Origin: Terasakiispira papahanaumokuakeensis
GTDB taxonomy: Bacteria > Pseudomonadota > Gammaproteobacteria > Pseudomonadales > Halomonadaceae
Reading direction: 5' to 3'
DNA: 64,000 nt
Assembly (NCBI RefSeq): GCF_001709345.1
Contig: NZ_MDTQ01000001.1
Location: 372,001 to 436,000, forward strand
The notes beneath the pieces are model-generated. The model had not been told where the DNA came from and made no database searches. It saw only the letters and a program-made list of their open reading frames with translations. The position numbers and the translations under genes were made by a program. The number at the start of each line of letters is the position of its first letter. The stretch's first letter is position 1. This document shows positions 35,307-43,770 of the stretch, piece by piece.

Positions 35307-38300
35307 TTACTCATCTCCTTGAGCCAACAATGAGGCATTCCCCCCAACGGCTGCAGTATTGATGGTACGCGTTCTTTCTGTTGCAAAGCGTAGCAGGTAA
35401 TGAGGTCCGCCTGCTTTAGGACCTGTCCCGGATAAGCCCATGCCGCCAAAAGGTTGAACCCCGACCACGGCCCCGATGATATTACGGTTAACATAAACGT
35501 TGCCAATGCGCACTTTGCGATCAATTTCTTCTGCAAAGCCTTCATTACGGCTGTGAATACCCATCGTTAAGCCATAGCCGGCGGCATTGATTTTGTTGAT
35601 TACCGTATCCAGCTCAGTCGCCTTCCAGCGTACGATGTGCAGAATCGGGCCAAACTGTTCGCGCTCCAGTTCATTCATGTCATCCAGTGCGATCGCGACC
35701 GGTACGACAAAGTGACCATGCTCAGCACCTGCCGGTAGTTTACCTTCAGCGATAATACGGCCCTTGGCACGGAATTTCTCGACATGGGCTAGCAGACCTG
35801 CTTTCGCATCGGCATCAATAACAGGGCCGACATCAGTAGTCAGTTCGCGAGGATCGCCCAGCTCAAGTTCCTGCATGGCGCCAGCCAAAATCTCGATGAC
35901 CTTGTCAGCAATATCTTCTTGCAAGAACAGCACTCGCAGTGCTGAACAACGCTGACCGGCGCTGGTAAAGGAGGATTCCACTACATCAGCCACCACTTGC
36001 TCTGGCAGTGCGGTTGAATCCACGATCATCGCGTTTTGGCCACCGGTTTCCGCGACCAGCGCGGCCAGCGGTGCGTTGTCGCGTGCTGCCAGTGCTCGGT
36101 TGATGACCTGCGCTGTTTCTGTTGAGCCGGTGAAAGCGACGCCCGTCACGCGAGAATCTGCAGTGAGGACTTGACCGACAGTGGGGCCGTCGCCTGGCAG
36201 GAGTTGAAGCACCGCTTTCGGTAAGCCTGCTTGATACATCAGTTCGACACAGCGACAGGCGACCAGCGAGGTTTGCTCTGCGGGTTTGGCGACCACGGTG
36301 TTACCCGAGACCACGGCGGCCATGATTTGACCCATAAAAATGGCGACGGGGAAGTTCCAGGGGCTGATCGCTACGAAAGGTCCGCGACCGGTCAGATACA
36401 ACTCGTTGGATTCACCTGTCGGCCCGGGCAGCGTTTCAGTCTGACCGAACAGCTGCTCGGCTCGATTCGCATAATAGCGGCAGAAGTCAACGGCTTCGCG
36501 AACTTCAGCGACACCATCGGAGAGCTGCTTACCCGCTTCTCGACAACACAGGGCCATCAGTTCCGGCATGTGCTCTTCTAACAGGTCGCCGATTTTGCGC
36601 ACAATAGCGGCCCGTTCACTGACATCCGTCGCATTCCAGCCCGGGAAGGCGTCAACGGCTGCATCCAAAGCGGCTTGTGTTTGTGCCGCGTTGGCCCATT
36701 GAACCGTACCGACTGTCTGACGGTGGTCAAACGGGCTCACGACCGTTTGTTTCAACGCTGGATCGGCTTCGAGCTTGTTGGCGACCATGGGACCGCCTGT
36801 CCACTGCTGTGAGTCGTAGTGACGGACTTTTTCGAGCAGGGGTTCGAGCTGGCTGTTAATAGTCAAGTTAACACCTCGTGAGTTCTTGCGTCCTTCGCCG
36901 TACATATCCGGTGGCAGAGGAATATGGGGGTTCGCGAATGTCGTTTTGCCTTCAATGCGCGATAAGGGATGATCACACAGCGCCTCAACTGGGACGCGAG
37001 GGTCGACCAGCTGATGCACAAAGGAGCTATTAGCCCCGTTCTCCAATAGGCGGCGCACTAGGTAGGGCAGAAGGTCTTTATGCGCGCCACAGGGCGCATA
37101 AATACGGCAGTAGGTCCCTTGTGGTGACTGCTTTAAGGCGGTGTCGTAAAGGGCTTCACCCATGCCGTGCAAGCGCTGGAATTCAAATGGACGCTGGCCC
37201 GCGATATCAATAATGCTCATCAAGGTGTGGGCATTATGGGTGGCAAACTGAGGGAAAATACGACCCTCAGTCGCTTCTGACAGCAGGTAACGAGCACACG
37301 CAAGGTAGGATAAGTCGGTATTCGCCTTGCGCGTAAAGACCGGGTAAGCCTCAACCCCTAATACCTGGGTCAGTTTAATTTCGGTGTCCCAATAAGCCCC
37401 TTTGACCAAGCGAACTGGAATTTCATCGCCAGCTTCTAGTGCTAAACGGTTGATCAATTGGAGCGCCGGTAAGGCACGTTTTGAGTAGGCCTGTACCACG
37501 AGGCCAAATTTCCCCCAGCCCTGGCAGGTTTTGCTTTTCAGGACCTGCTCAAATAACTCTAAAGACAATTCAAGACGATCGACCTCTTCCGCATCAATCG
37601 TGAGTGCCACATCCAGTGCTCTGGCGCGCTCAACCAATTGGCGAACTCGTTCGACCAGTTCGGTCAACACCCGCTCGCGATGACTGCGTTCGTAGCGTGG
37701 GTGAAGGGCCGAGAGTTTGATCGATACGGAGGGTGCGGGTGCCCCTTTGGCGACACCATTACGGGCTTTACCTACTTCATCAATGGCATCACAGTAATCT
37801 TTGAAATAGCGATCAGCATCTTTCATGGTGCGTGCCGCTTCGCCCAGCATATCGAAGGAATAGGTATAGCCTTTCTGGAACTGGCTCTTACCATTTTTGA
37901 GCGCTTCCTCGATGGTGCGTCCTAGCACAAACTGGTGGCCCATGATTTTCATTGCTTGCGCCATAGCGCTGCGAATGACCGGTTCACCCAAGCGGTTGAC
38001 CATACGGTTAATGATGTTGGCGGGTTTGCCTTCAGCCGTCTTGTCCATGCTGACGACTTTTCCCGTCATCAATAAGCCCCAGGTTGAAGCATTCACGAAT
38101 AGTGAATCGCTTTGGCCCATGTGGCTTTTCCAATCAGCGACTGATAGCTTGTTTTCGATCAGCGCATCGGCGGTGTAGCTATCAGGAATACGTAACAATG
38201 CCTCTGCCAGACACATCAGGATGACCCCTTCCTGGGTATCTAGGCTGTACTGTTGTAATAACTTATCGATACCATCAACAGCATTATCCTGGGCTCGGAT

Positions 38301-38507
38301 GTCGCGAATCAGCGCCGCTGTTTTCTCTCCAATGCGCTTGATATCGTCATGATGATGATCCAGCGCTTTCACTAACTCGCTCAGATACTGATCTTCATCC
38401 ACGATATAATGTTCGCTGAGCACAGTCGCCAGCGTATTAACAGGTAGCTCGACACGCGTCGGGTCGAGCATTTGCTCGGCGCTAAGCATAGGCATGTCTT
38501 TTGACAT
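35307..38507 (-). CDS. putA: Bifunctional proline dehydrogenase / delta-1-pyrroline-5-carboxylate dehydrogenase
   Basis: Oxidises proline to glutamate in two steps, feeding electrons to the quinone pool through FAD and reducing NAD. 1066 residues. Proline dehydrogenase barrel at about 130-480 (RLVKGAYWDTEIK, FATHNAHT, EFQRLHGMGEALYD, GANSSFVHQL); aldehyde dehydrogenase at about 560-1040 (ISPWNFPVAIFMGQ, VAETGGQNAMIVD, catalytic cysteine in SAGQRCSALR). The N-terminus lacks the ribbon-helix-helix DNA-binding domain of the 1320-residue enteric PutA, so it should not repress itself; the divergent AraC-type gene is the likely controller. Confidence 0.96.
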   Translation of the reverse strand: MSKDMPMLSAEQMLDPTRVELPVNTLATVLSEHYIVDEDQYLSELVKALDHHHDDIKRIGEKTAALIRDIRAQDNAVDGIDKLLQQYSLDTQEGVILMCLAEALLRIPDSYTADALIENKLSVADWKSHMGQSDSLFVNASTWGLLMTGKVVSMDKTAEGKPANIINRMVNRLGEPVIRSAMAQAMKIMGHQFVLGRTIEEALKNGKSQFQKGYTYSFDMLGEAARTMKDADRYFKDYCDAIDEVGKARNGVAKGAPAPSVSIKLSALHPRYERSHRERVLTELVERVRQLVERARALDVALTIDAEEVDRLELSLELFEQVLKSKTCQGWGKFGLVVQAYSKRALPALQLINRLALEAGDEIPVRLVKGAYWDTEIKLTQVLGVEAYPVFTRKANTDLSYLACARYLLSEATEGRIFPQFATHNAHTLMSIIDIAGQRPFEFQRLHGMGEALYDTALKQSPQGTYCRIYAPCGAHKDLLPYLVRRLLENGANSSFVHQLVDPRVPVEALCDHPLSRIEGKTTFANPHIPLPPDMYGEGRKNSRGVNLTINSQLEPLLEKVRHYDSQQWTGGPMVANKLEADPALKQTVVSPFDHRQTVGTVQWANAAQTQAALDAAVDAFPGWNATDVSERAAIVRKIGDLLEEHMPELMALCCREAGKQLSDGVAEVREAVDFCRYYANRAEQLFGQTETLPGPTGESNELYLTGRGPFVAISPWNFPVAIFMGQIMAAVVSGNTVVAKPAEQTSLVACRCVELMYQAGLPKAVLQLLPGDGPTVGQVLTADSRVTGVAFTGSTETAQVINRALAARDNAPLAALVAETGGQNAMIVDSTALPEQVVADVVESSFTSAGQRCSALRVLFLQEDIADKVIEILAGAMQELELGDPRELTTDVGPVIDADAKAGLLAHVEKFRAKGRIIAEGKLPAGAEHGHFVVPVAIALDDMNELEREQFGPILHIVRWKATELDTVINKINAAGYGLTMGIHSRNEGFAEEIDRKVRIGNVYVNRNIIGAVVGVQPFGGMGLSGTGPKAGGPHYLLRFATERTRTINTAAVGGNASLLAQGDE

Positions 38508-38687
38508 TGTTTTCTCCGAAGTTGTCTGGCGCTAACGAATCGATTGTCTATGCGGGCCCTTTGAAACGGTGCCTTTGGCAATCATCATAGGCATGTTTTG
38601 TTCGAATACGTTGAGTCCGATCTGTTGTGTTCGGTTTTCTCGAAACGGTCTCTTTTGATTGACGCTGTTTTTAAGGCGCTGTTTTAC

Positions 38688-38715
38688 TTGAAATCGTCTT
38701 ATTGAAATCGCCTTT
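38688..38715. repeat. 14-bp tandem duplication
   Basis: TTGAAATCGTCTTA (38688-38701) and TTGAAATCGCCTTT (38702-38715), two substitutions. Confidence 0.65.
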
Positions 38716-38770
38716 GCAGAAACCTTTGGCCCCTATGACGACGCCCATTCGAATAGCTGCGTGACACAAT

Positions 38771-38799
38771 AGACGTGCGGGTCATATGACCGGACGTCT
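38771..38799. promoter_or_regulatory. Large dyad in the putA/araC region, candidate operator
   Basis: Outer arms AGACGT / ACGTCT and an inner perfect 12-bp palindrome GGTCATATGACC (38780-38791), separated by 2-3 unpaired bases on each side. Position and size suit a site for the adjacent regulator or for a global regulator. Confidence 0.55.
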
Positions 38800-39017
38800 T
38801 ATCGATTTTGATGAACATGAGGTGATTACGTCTTGCTTAAAGCTCAGGATTTTTTGTTTAATCCTCGGAGTGTGACGCTTTGATCTAGCGTTTATTGGTC
38901 TAAAGTCTGAGTTAAACGCAAGCTGGCGCATAAATTGCTTGAATTCTAGTTAGGGCAAGATAATGTGTCTCATTACATCTTAATGTCAGCGTGCGGCTGT
39001 CGGGGGCTGGTTTGGCA

Positions 39018-39770
39018 ATGAATACCCGCATTCAAACATACCCTTTACCAAATAACTGTTTGCACCATGATCACGAGCATCATCAGCTCGTCATTGCGGT
39101 GCGCGGTCAAGCCGAATTTGAGATTGCTGGGCGGGGCGGCCGAGTGGACGCCTTGCATGGTTGTTTAGTGCCTGCCAGTGAAGTGCATTTTTATGAAGGC
39201 ATTGGCGATAACGACCACATGGTGATCGATATGCCCAGCCTTGATATCAGCACCGAATTACAGCGTTTGTTTGAACGGCCGCTCTATTTTGAAGCCGATG
39301 CCAGTTTGCGTCTGTTATTAGCCTATATTCAGCGTGAAGCCTCAATGTGGAACTTGTTTCCTGAAGCGGCTGAAGGGGTGGCGACAGGGTTATTGGCGAC
39401 GCTGTATAAGCACCTGCATGCTGATCAACTGGCGGTGAAGACGCCTGTTCGAGGCAAGCTAGATCTGGCAGCGATTGAGGCTTATATCCAATTACATTTG
39501 AATGAGCCGTTACCGGTGGCGCGATTGGCAGAGATCGCTTATGTCAGTCCTGGGCATTTCCATGAGCTTTTCCGTGATGCCACAGGGATGACGCCTTACC
39601 AGTATTTGCTGGATGCGCGCCTAAAACGTGCGCGGTCGTTACTTTTGGAAACACGGTTATCTCTGCCCGATATTGCAGAACAAGTTGGTTTTTCTAGTCA
39701 GAGCGCACTGACTCATGCTTTCCGGCGTCAGTTCGGACTCACGCCCGGCCGCTTGCGCCGCTTACATTGA
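39018..39770 (+). CDS. AraC-family regulator, likely controlling proline catabolism
   Basis: 250 residues from ATG 39018 (MNTRIQTYPLP). N-terminal cupin (about 1-90) with HHDHEHHQLVIAVRGQAEF and HGCLVPASEVHFY; C-terminal two helix-turn-helix units with LPVARLAEIAYVSPGHFHELFRD and the AraC signature LPDIAEQVGFSSQSALTHAFRRQFGLTPG. It is divergent from putA. In pseudomonads an AraC/XylS regulator (PruR) activates proline genes in response to proline; the location suggests the same role, but that is inference. Confidence 0.9.
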   Translation: MNTRIQTYPLPNNCLHHDHEHHQLVIAVRGQAEFEIAGRGGRVDALHGCLVPASEVHFYEGIGDNDHMVIDMPSLDISTELQRLFERPLYFEADASLRLLLAYIQREASMWNLFPEAAEGVATGLLATLYKHLHADQLAVKTPVRGKLDLAAIEAYIQLHLNEPLPVARLAEIAYVSPGHFHELFRDATGMTPYQYLLDARLKRARSLLLETRLSLPDIAEQVGFSSQSALTHAFRRQFGLTPGRLRRLH

Positions 39771-39777
39771 GACCTTA

Positions 39778-39853
39778 CGTCATTATTGAGGCTTCTCGTC
39801 ATTATTGAGGCTTCTCGTCATTATTGAGGCTTCTCGTCATTATTGAGGCTTCT
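39778..39853. repeat. 19-bp tandem repeat, four exact copies
   Basis: CGTCATTATTGAGGCTTCT repeats exactly at 39778-39796, 39797-39815, 39816-39834 and 39835-39853, followed by a diverged fifth start CGTCATCATTGTG. It begins seven bases after the regulator's stop codon, in the convergent gap. Confidence 0.95.
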
Positions 39854-39904
39854 CGTCATCATTGTGATTTCCCGTTATCTTTTAGTCTAAAGCCATAGGC
39901 GCTA

Positions 39905-40282
39905 TCAGGGACGGAAAATGCCACTTTTCTGTACCTGGTGGTACTGCCAAAGCTCCATTTTTTTGCGTTGATGTGCCAAGGCTTGGCACCCCGCCTGATT
40001 AAATTTGAGTTGGCCTGCACGCTCTCCAATTTGGTGCATTTGCTCGATGATGAGCAGTTGCTCACGTATGGCCTCAATGTCTGGGTCATGGAAGCGTAAA
40101 GCCAGCGTGACCGCCCATTGCGCGGCATCAACCTGACCTTGCTCGGCTGCCTTGAGCAAGTCTAACAAGCGTTCAGGCGATGCACGTAAGCCCCCGCCAT
40201 TGGTTCGCCACAAGAGCCATAGTGTGACGCTAAGAAAGCAAAATGCGATGGCCGTCGTGGCCAAAAAAACAGCCCAGTTCAT
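39905..40282 (-). CDS. Small single-pass membrane protein, unknown function
   Basis: 125 residues from ATG 40282 (MNWAVFLATTAIAF). One N-terminal transmembrane segment (about residues 4-24, ending WLLWR), then a soluble charged helical domain rich in Q, L and A (LLDLLKAAEQGQVDAAQWAVTL, EQLLIIEQMHQIGERA). No family recognised. It is divergent from prkA with 165 bp between starts, so co-regulation with the stress operon is possible but unproven. The ribosome site is weak; the membrane-then-helical pattern is the main support. Confidence 0.65.
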   Translation of the reverse strand: MNWAVFLATTAIAFCFLSVTLWLLWRTNGGGLRASPERLLDLLKAAEQGQVDAAQWAVTLALRFHDPDIEAIREQLLIIEQMHQIGERAGQLKFNQAGCQALAHQRKKMELWQYHQVQKSGIFRP

Positions 40283-40447
40283 CTTTTTTCTGCCCAGTTT
40301 GGTGTGGATCCTGCATGTGTCATCTCGCAAGAGACTTGATGAAAAATCCTGTATCAATGGAACCTTGCAGATGGCTTATCTTGTCTATGCTAACAGGCAT
40401 GAAACATCTTTTGAGGTTTTGCGGGCCTAAACGGCAGGAGGTTGTTC

Positions 40448-42370
40448 ATGAGCATTTTTGATCATGTCCAGAGTCGCTTTGAGCGAACCCAGCAGGAGGA
40501 AATGAGTCTGCAGGAGTATTTAAGACTCTGCCGAGAAGATAGTACGACATATGCCAGTGCTGCAGAACGAATGCTAATGGCGATTGGTGAACCTGAGGTG
40601 ATCGATACCTCAAAGGATACGCGTTTATCGCGTATTTTTATGAACCGAGTCATTCGTCGTTATCCTGCCTTTGCCGAGTTTTATGGCATGGAAGAGGCGA
40701 TCGAGAAGATCGTGTCTTACTTTCGCCATGCCGCTCAGGGGTTGGAAGAGCGGAAACAGATTTTGTATTTGCTTGGGCCTGTAGGGGGCGGTAAGTCCTC
40801 ACTGGCTGAACGCCTCAAGGCCTTAATCGAGCAAGTACCCTTTTATGCGATTAAGGGATCGCCGGTCTTTGAATCCCCATTGGGGCTATTTGATGATGAC
40901 GAAGATGGAGAGCTGTTGGAGCAAGAGTACGGCATTCCACGACGTTATCTGAGGTCTATTCTCTCGCCTTGGGCAAGTAAACGCCTTAAAGAGTATGGCG
41001 GTGACATCAGTCAGTTTCGTGTCGTGAAGCTTTATCCTTCGCGATTAAATCAGGTCGGGGTCGCGAAAACCGAACCGGGGGATGAAAACAACCAGGATAT
41101 TTCATCACTGGTGGGCAAGGTGGATATTCGACAGCTGGAACACTATGCCCAGGATGATCCAGATGCTTACAGCTTTTCTGGTGGCTTATGTCATGCCAAC
41201 CAGGGGATGCTGGAGTTTGTCGAGATGTTCAAGGCGCCGATCAAAGTACTGCACCCTTTGCTGACAGCGACTCAAGAGGGCAACTACAACCCCACTGAAG
41301 GGCTTGGCGCGATTCCTTTTGATGGCATTATTATGGCGCACTCCAATGAGTCTGAATGGCAGGCGTTTCGTAATAATAAAAATAATGAGGCTTTTCTTGA
41401 TCGCATCTATATCGTCAAAGTGCCTTATTGTCTGCGGGTGACCGAAGAGGTCAAAATTTACGATAAGTTGCTGGAAAACTCTTCTTTAAATCAAGCCCCT
41501 TGCGCGCCAGATACGCTGCGTATGCTAGGCCAGTTCAGTGTGCTCTCACGGCTCAAAGAGCCTGAAAACTCAAGCGTTTACTCCAAGATACGGATCTATG
41601 ATGGTGAAAACCTCAAAGATACCGACCCGAAAGCCAAGTCGATTCAAGAATATCGTGATGCTGCGGGCGTTAACGAAGGCATGGATGGTTTGTCGACGCG
41701 CTTTGCTTTCAAAATCCTGTCTAAAGTTTTTAACTTTGATAGCACTGAAGTTGCTGCCAACCCTGTGCATCTCTTGTATGTATTGGAGCAGCAGATTGAG
41801 CAAGAGCAATTCCCTGATGAAACCCGTGAACGTTACCTGCGTTATTTAAAAGAATGGTTGGCACCTCGTTATGTGGACTTTATCGGTAAGGAAATCCAAA
41901 CCGCCTATCTCGAGTCTTACAGCGAGTATGGTCAGAATATTTTCGATCGCTATGTGACTTATGCTGACTTCTGGATTCAGGATCAAGAATACCGTGACCC
42001 CGAAACCGGCGAGATGTTCGATCGTGGTGCGCTGAATGAGGAGCTGGAAAAAATTGAAAAGCCGGCCGGTATTTCTAATCCGAAAGACTTCCGCCATGAA
42101 GTGGTGAATTTTGTCCTTCGTGCTCGCGCGCAAAATAACGGTAACAATCCCAGCTGGCAGAGCTATGAAAAACTCAAACGAGTGATTGAGCATAAGATGT
42201 TTGCCAATACCGAAGAGCTACTGCCTGTCATTTCCTTTAATGCCAAAGCATCAGCTAATGATCAGCAAAAACACGAAGACTTTGTCGCCCGTATGAAAGA
42301 TCGGGGCTATACCGAAAAACAGGTACGGCTCTTATCTGAATGGTATTTGCGTGTGCGTAAGTCCCAGTAA
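40448..42370 (+). CDS. prkA: PrkA-type serine protein kinase / AAA+ protein (YeaG)
   Basis: Stress and stationary-phase protein of 640 residues. AGGAGG lies 7 bp before ATG 40448. AAA+ N-terminal part with Walker A G110-PVGGGKSS, then EYGIPRRYLRSILSPWASKRL, GLCHANQGMLEFVEMFKAP and the FDGIIMAHSNESEW stretch; the C-terminal kinase-like part includes FLDRIYIVKVPYCLRVTEEVKIY. In E. coli the orthologue yeaG is induced by RpoS and nitrogen starvation. It is first of the prkA-yeaH-spoVR operon; hairpins occupy the gap after it. Confidence 0.95.
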   Translation: MSIFDHVQSRFERTQQEEMSLQEYLRLCREDSTTYASAAERMLMAIGEPEVIDTSKDTRLSRIFMNRVIRRYPAFAEFYGMEEAIEKIVSYFRHAAQGLEERKQILYLLGPVGGGKSSLAERLKALIEQVPFYAIKGSPVFESPLGLFDDDEDGELLEQEYGIPRRYLRSILSPWASKRLKEYGGDISQFRVVKLYPSRLNQVGVAKTEPGDENNQDISSLVGKVDIRQLEHYAQDDPDAYSFSGGLCHANQGMLEFVEMFKAPIKVLHPLLTATQEGNYNPTEGLGAIPFDGIIMAHSNESEWQAFRNNKNNEAFLDRIYIVKVPYCLRVTEEVKIYDKLLENSSLNQAPCAPDTLRMLGQFSVLSRLKEPENSSVYSKIRIYDGENLKDTDPKAKSIQEYRDAAGVNEGMDGLSTRFAFKILSKVFNFDSTEVAANPVHLLYVLEQQIEQEQFPDETRERYLRYLKEWLAPRYVDFIGKEIQTAYLESYSEYGQNIFDRYVTYADFWIQDQEYRDPETGEMFDRGALNEELEKIEKPAGISNPKDFRHEVVNFVLRARAQNNGNNPSWQSYEKLKRVIEHKMFANTEELLPVISFNAKASANDQQKHEDFVARMKDRGYTEKQVRLLSEWYLRVRKSQ

Positions 42371-42395
42371 ATTTCGCCTGCTAAGTGGGCAGGGA

Positions 42396-42429
42396 GGCCT
42401 GTGGTGAGGTCACGGAGTGACCGCAGGCC
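42396..42429 (+). other. First of two strong hairpins between prkA and yeaH
   Basis: Outer stem GGCCTG / CAGGCC and inner perfect stem GGTCAC-GGA-GTGACC (42408-42422), with short mismatched connections. No T-tract follows, so termination is unlikely; RNA processing or 3' protection of prkA is more probable. Confidence 0.65.
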
Positions 42430-42434
42430 CTGTG

Positions 42435-42455
42435 CTGCAGAAGTGTGTTCTGCAG
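42435..42455 (+). other. Second hairpin between prkA and yeaH
   Basis: Perfect 8-bp stem CTGCAGAA / TTCTGCAG around GTGTG, 19 bp before the yeaH start codon (42475). It lies just ahead of the yeaH ribosome site and could affect access to it. Confidence 0.65.
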
Positions 42456-42474
42456 TAGTGGCAGGGAGGTGAGC

Positions 42475-43752
42475 ATGAGCTATTTTATTGATCGTCGACC
42501 CAATGGTCGCAACAAAAGTGCGGTGAACCGCCAGCGCTTTCTGCGACGTTATCGCGACCATATTCGTAAATCGGTGGATCAGGCAGTGCGTAAGCGCTCA
42601 ATTACGGATATGGAGCGTGGGGAAGAGGTCAGTATTCCAACTCGGGATATTCATGAGCCGACATTCCATCACTCACAAAGTGGTCGGCGTGAAGGTGTTT
42701 TGCCAGGCAACAAAGCGTTTCACCAAGGGGATCGTATCGCTCGACCACAAGGTGGAGGGAGTGGTTCAGGGGGCCAGGGGCAAGCGAGCCCTGACGGCGA
42801 AGGAATGGATGAATTTGTCTTTTCGTTGACCCGTGATGAGTTTATGGAGTTCTTGTTCGAAGGTCTGGAGCTTCCGAATCTCGTCAAAAATGACTTAGGG
42901 TCGGCCGAAGAAACACGCCCTATTCATGGCGGTATCGTCCGTGAAGGGACGCCCTCTCGCTTACATGTCGTGCGCTCTATGCGCTCAGCTTATGCGCGTC
43001 GTCTTGCCATGGGGGCTAGCGTGCGCCGTGAACTGAAAGCCTGTGAGGCCGAGCGAGATGCATTGCTGGCTCAGCCTGCCGGATTGCAGGATACCCAGCA
43101 GCTGGCGGCACTGGAATCGACCATTGAGCAACTACGCCAACGCTTGAAGAAGGTGCCTTTTCTCGATACAGAAGATTTGCGTTATCGACATTTAAAACAT
43201 GAGCCTGTGCCATCAACCAAAGCGGTCATGGTGTGCATCATGGATGTTTCTGGCTCGATGACTGAGCAGCACAAGGATATTGCGAAACGGTTTTTCCTGT
43301 TGTTGTACCTTTTCCTTGAACGCAATTACGACAAGGTCGATTTAGTCTTTATTCGTCACCACACCAGTGCCCGCGAAGTGGATGAAGAAGAGTTTTTTTA
43401 TTCCCGTGAAACGGGGGGCACGATTGTGTCCAGTGCACTGAAAATGGCCTCTAATATTATTGAGGCACGTTATCCTCCAGCCCAATGGAATATTTATTTG
43501 GCGCAGGCTTCTGATGGTGATAACTGGGATGATGACTCTGACGTCTGTGTCCAGTGGCTGACCCAAAAGTTGCTGCCCAAATCACGCTATTACGCTTATG
43601 TGGAAATCACGCCGCACGCGCATCAGGCTTTATGGGAGGCCTATGAAACGGTTCAATCCCGTTTTCCCGAGCGTTTTGCGATGCGACAGATCGTAGAAGC
43701 TGGTGATATTTTTCCAGTCTTCCGTGATCTGTTTAAAAAAACCACAGCCTGA
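42475..43752 (+). CDS. yeaH: YeaH/YhbH family protein (UPF0229) with von Willebrand A domain
   Basis: 425 residues; GGGAGG precedes ATG 42475 ([15 protein letters not shown]). The N-terminal half is basic and polar with a glycine-rich hinge (about residues 92-110); coiled-coil-like segment 185-225; C-terminal vWA domain with MIDAS motif D257-x-S259-x-S261 ([15 protein letters not shown]) and [13 protein letters not shown]. In Bacillus the homologue YhbH is linked to sporulation; in non-sporeformers it accompanies PrkA and SpoVR under stress. Biochemical role not established. Confidence 0.93.
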   Translation: MSYFIDRRPNGRNKSAVNRQRFLRRYRDHIRKSVDQAVRKRSITDMERGEEVSIPTRDIHEPTFHHSQSGRREGVLPGNKAFHQGDRIARPQGGGSGSGGQGQASPDGEGMDEFVFSLTRDEFMEFLFEGLELPNLVKNDLGSAEETRPIHGGIVREGTPSRLHVVRSMRSAYARRLAMGASVRRELKACEAERDALLAQPAGLQDTQQLAALESTIEQLRQRLKKVPFLDTEDLRYRHLKHEPVPSTKAVMVCIMDVSGSMTEQHKDIAKRFFLLLYLFLERNYDKVDLVFIRHHTSAREVDEEEFFYSRETGGTIVSSALKMASNIIEARYPPAQWNIYLAQASDGDNWDDDSDVCVQWLTQKLLPKSRYYAYVEITPHAHQALWEAYETVQSRFPERFAMRQIVEAGDIFPVFRDLFKKTTA

Positions 43753-43770
43753 GTCTGAAGGGAGGTGGGT

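Larger units (their letters stand above)
38508..39017. other. Regulatory region between putA and the AraC-type gene
   Basis: 510 bp without a gene. It contains a 14-bp tandem duplication (38688-38715) and a large interrupted palindrome at 38771-38799. It must carry both divergent promoters. Confidence 0.65.

Noticed and set aside
35307-38507. Trifunctional self-repressing PutA
   Set aside because: The N-terminal ribbon-helix-helix sequence is absent and the length (1066) fits the bifunctional class.
39778-39853. CRISPR array
   Set aside because: The 19-bp units are directly joined without spacers and no cas gene is present; this is a simple tandem repeat.
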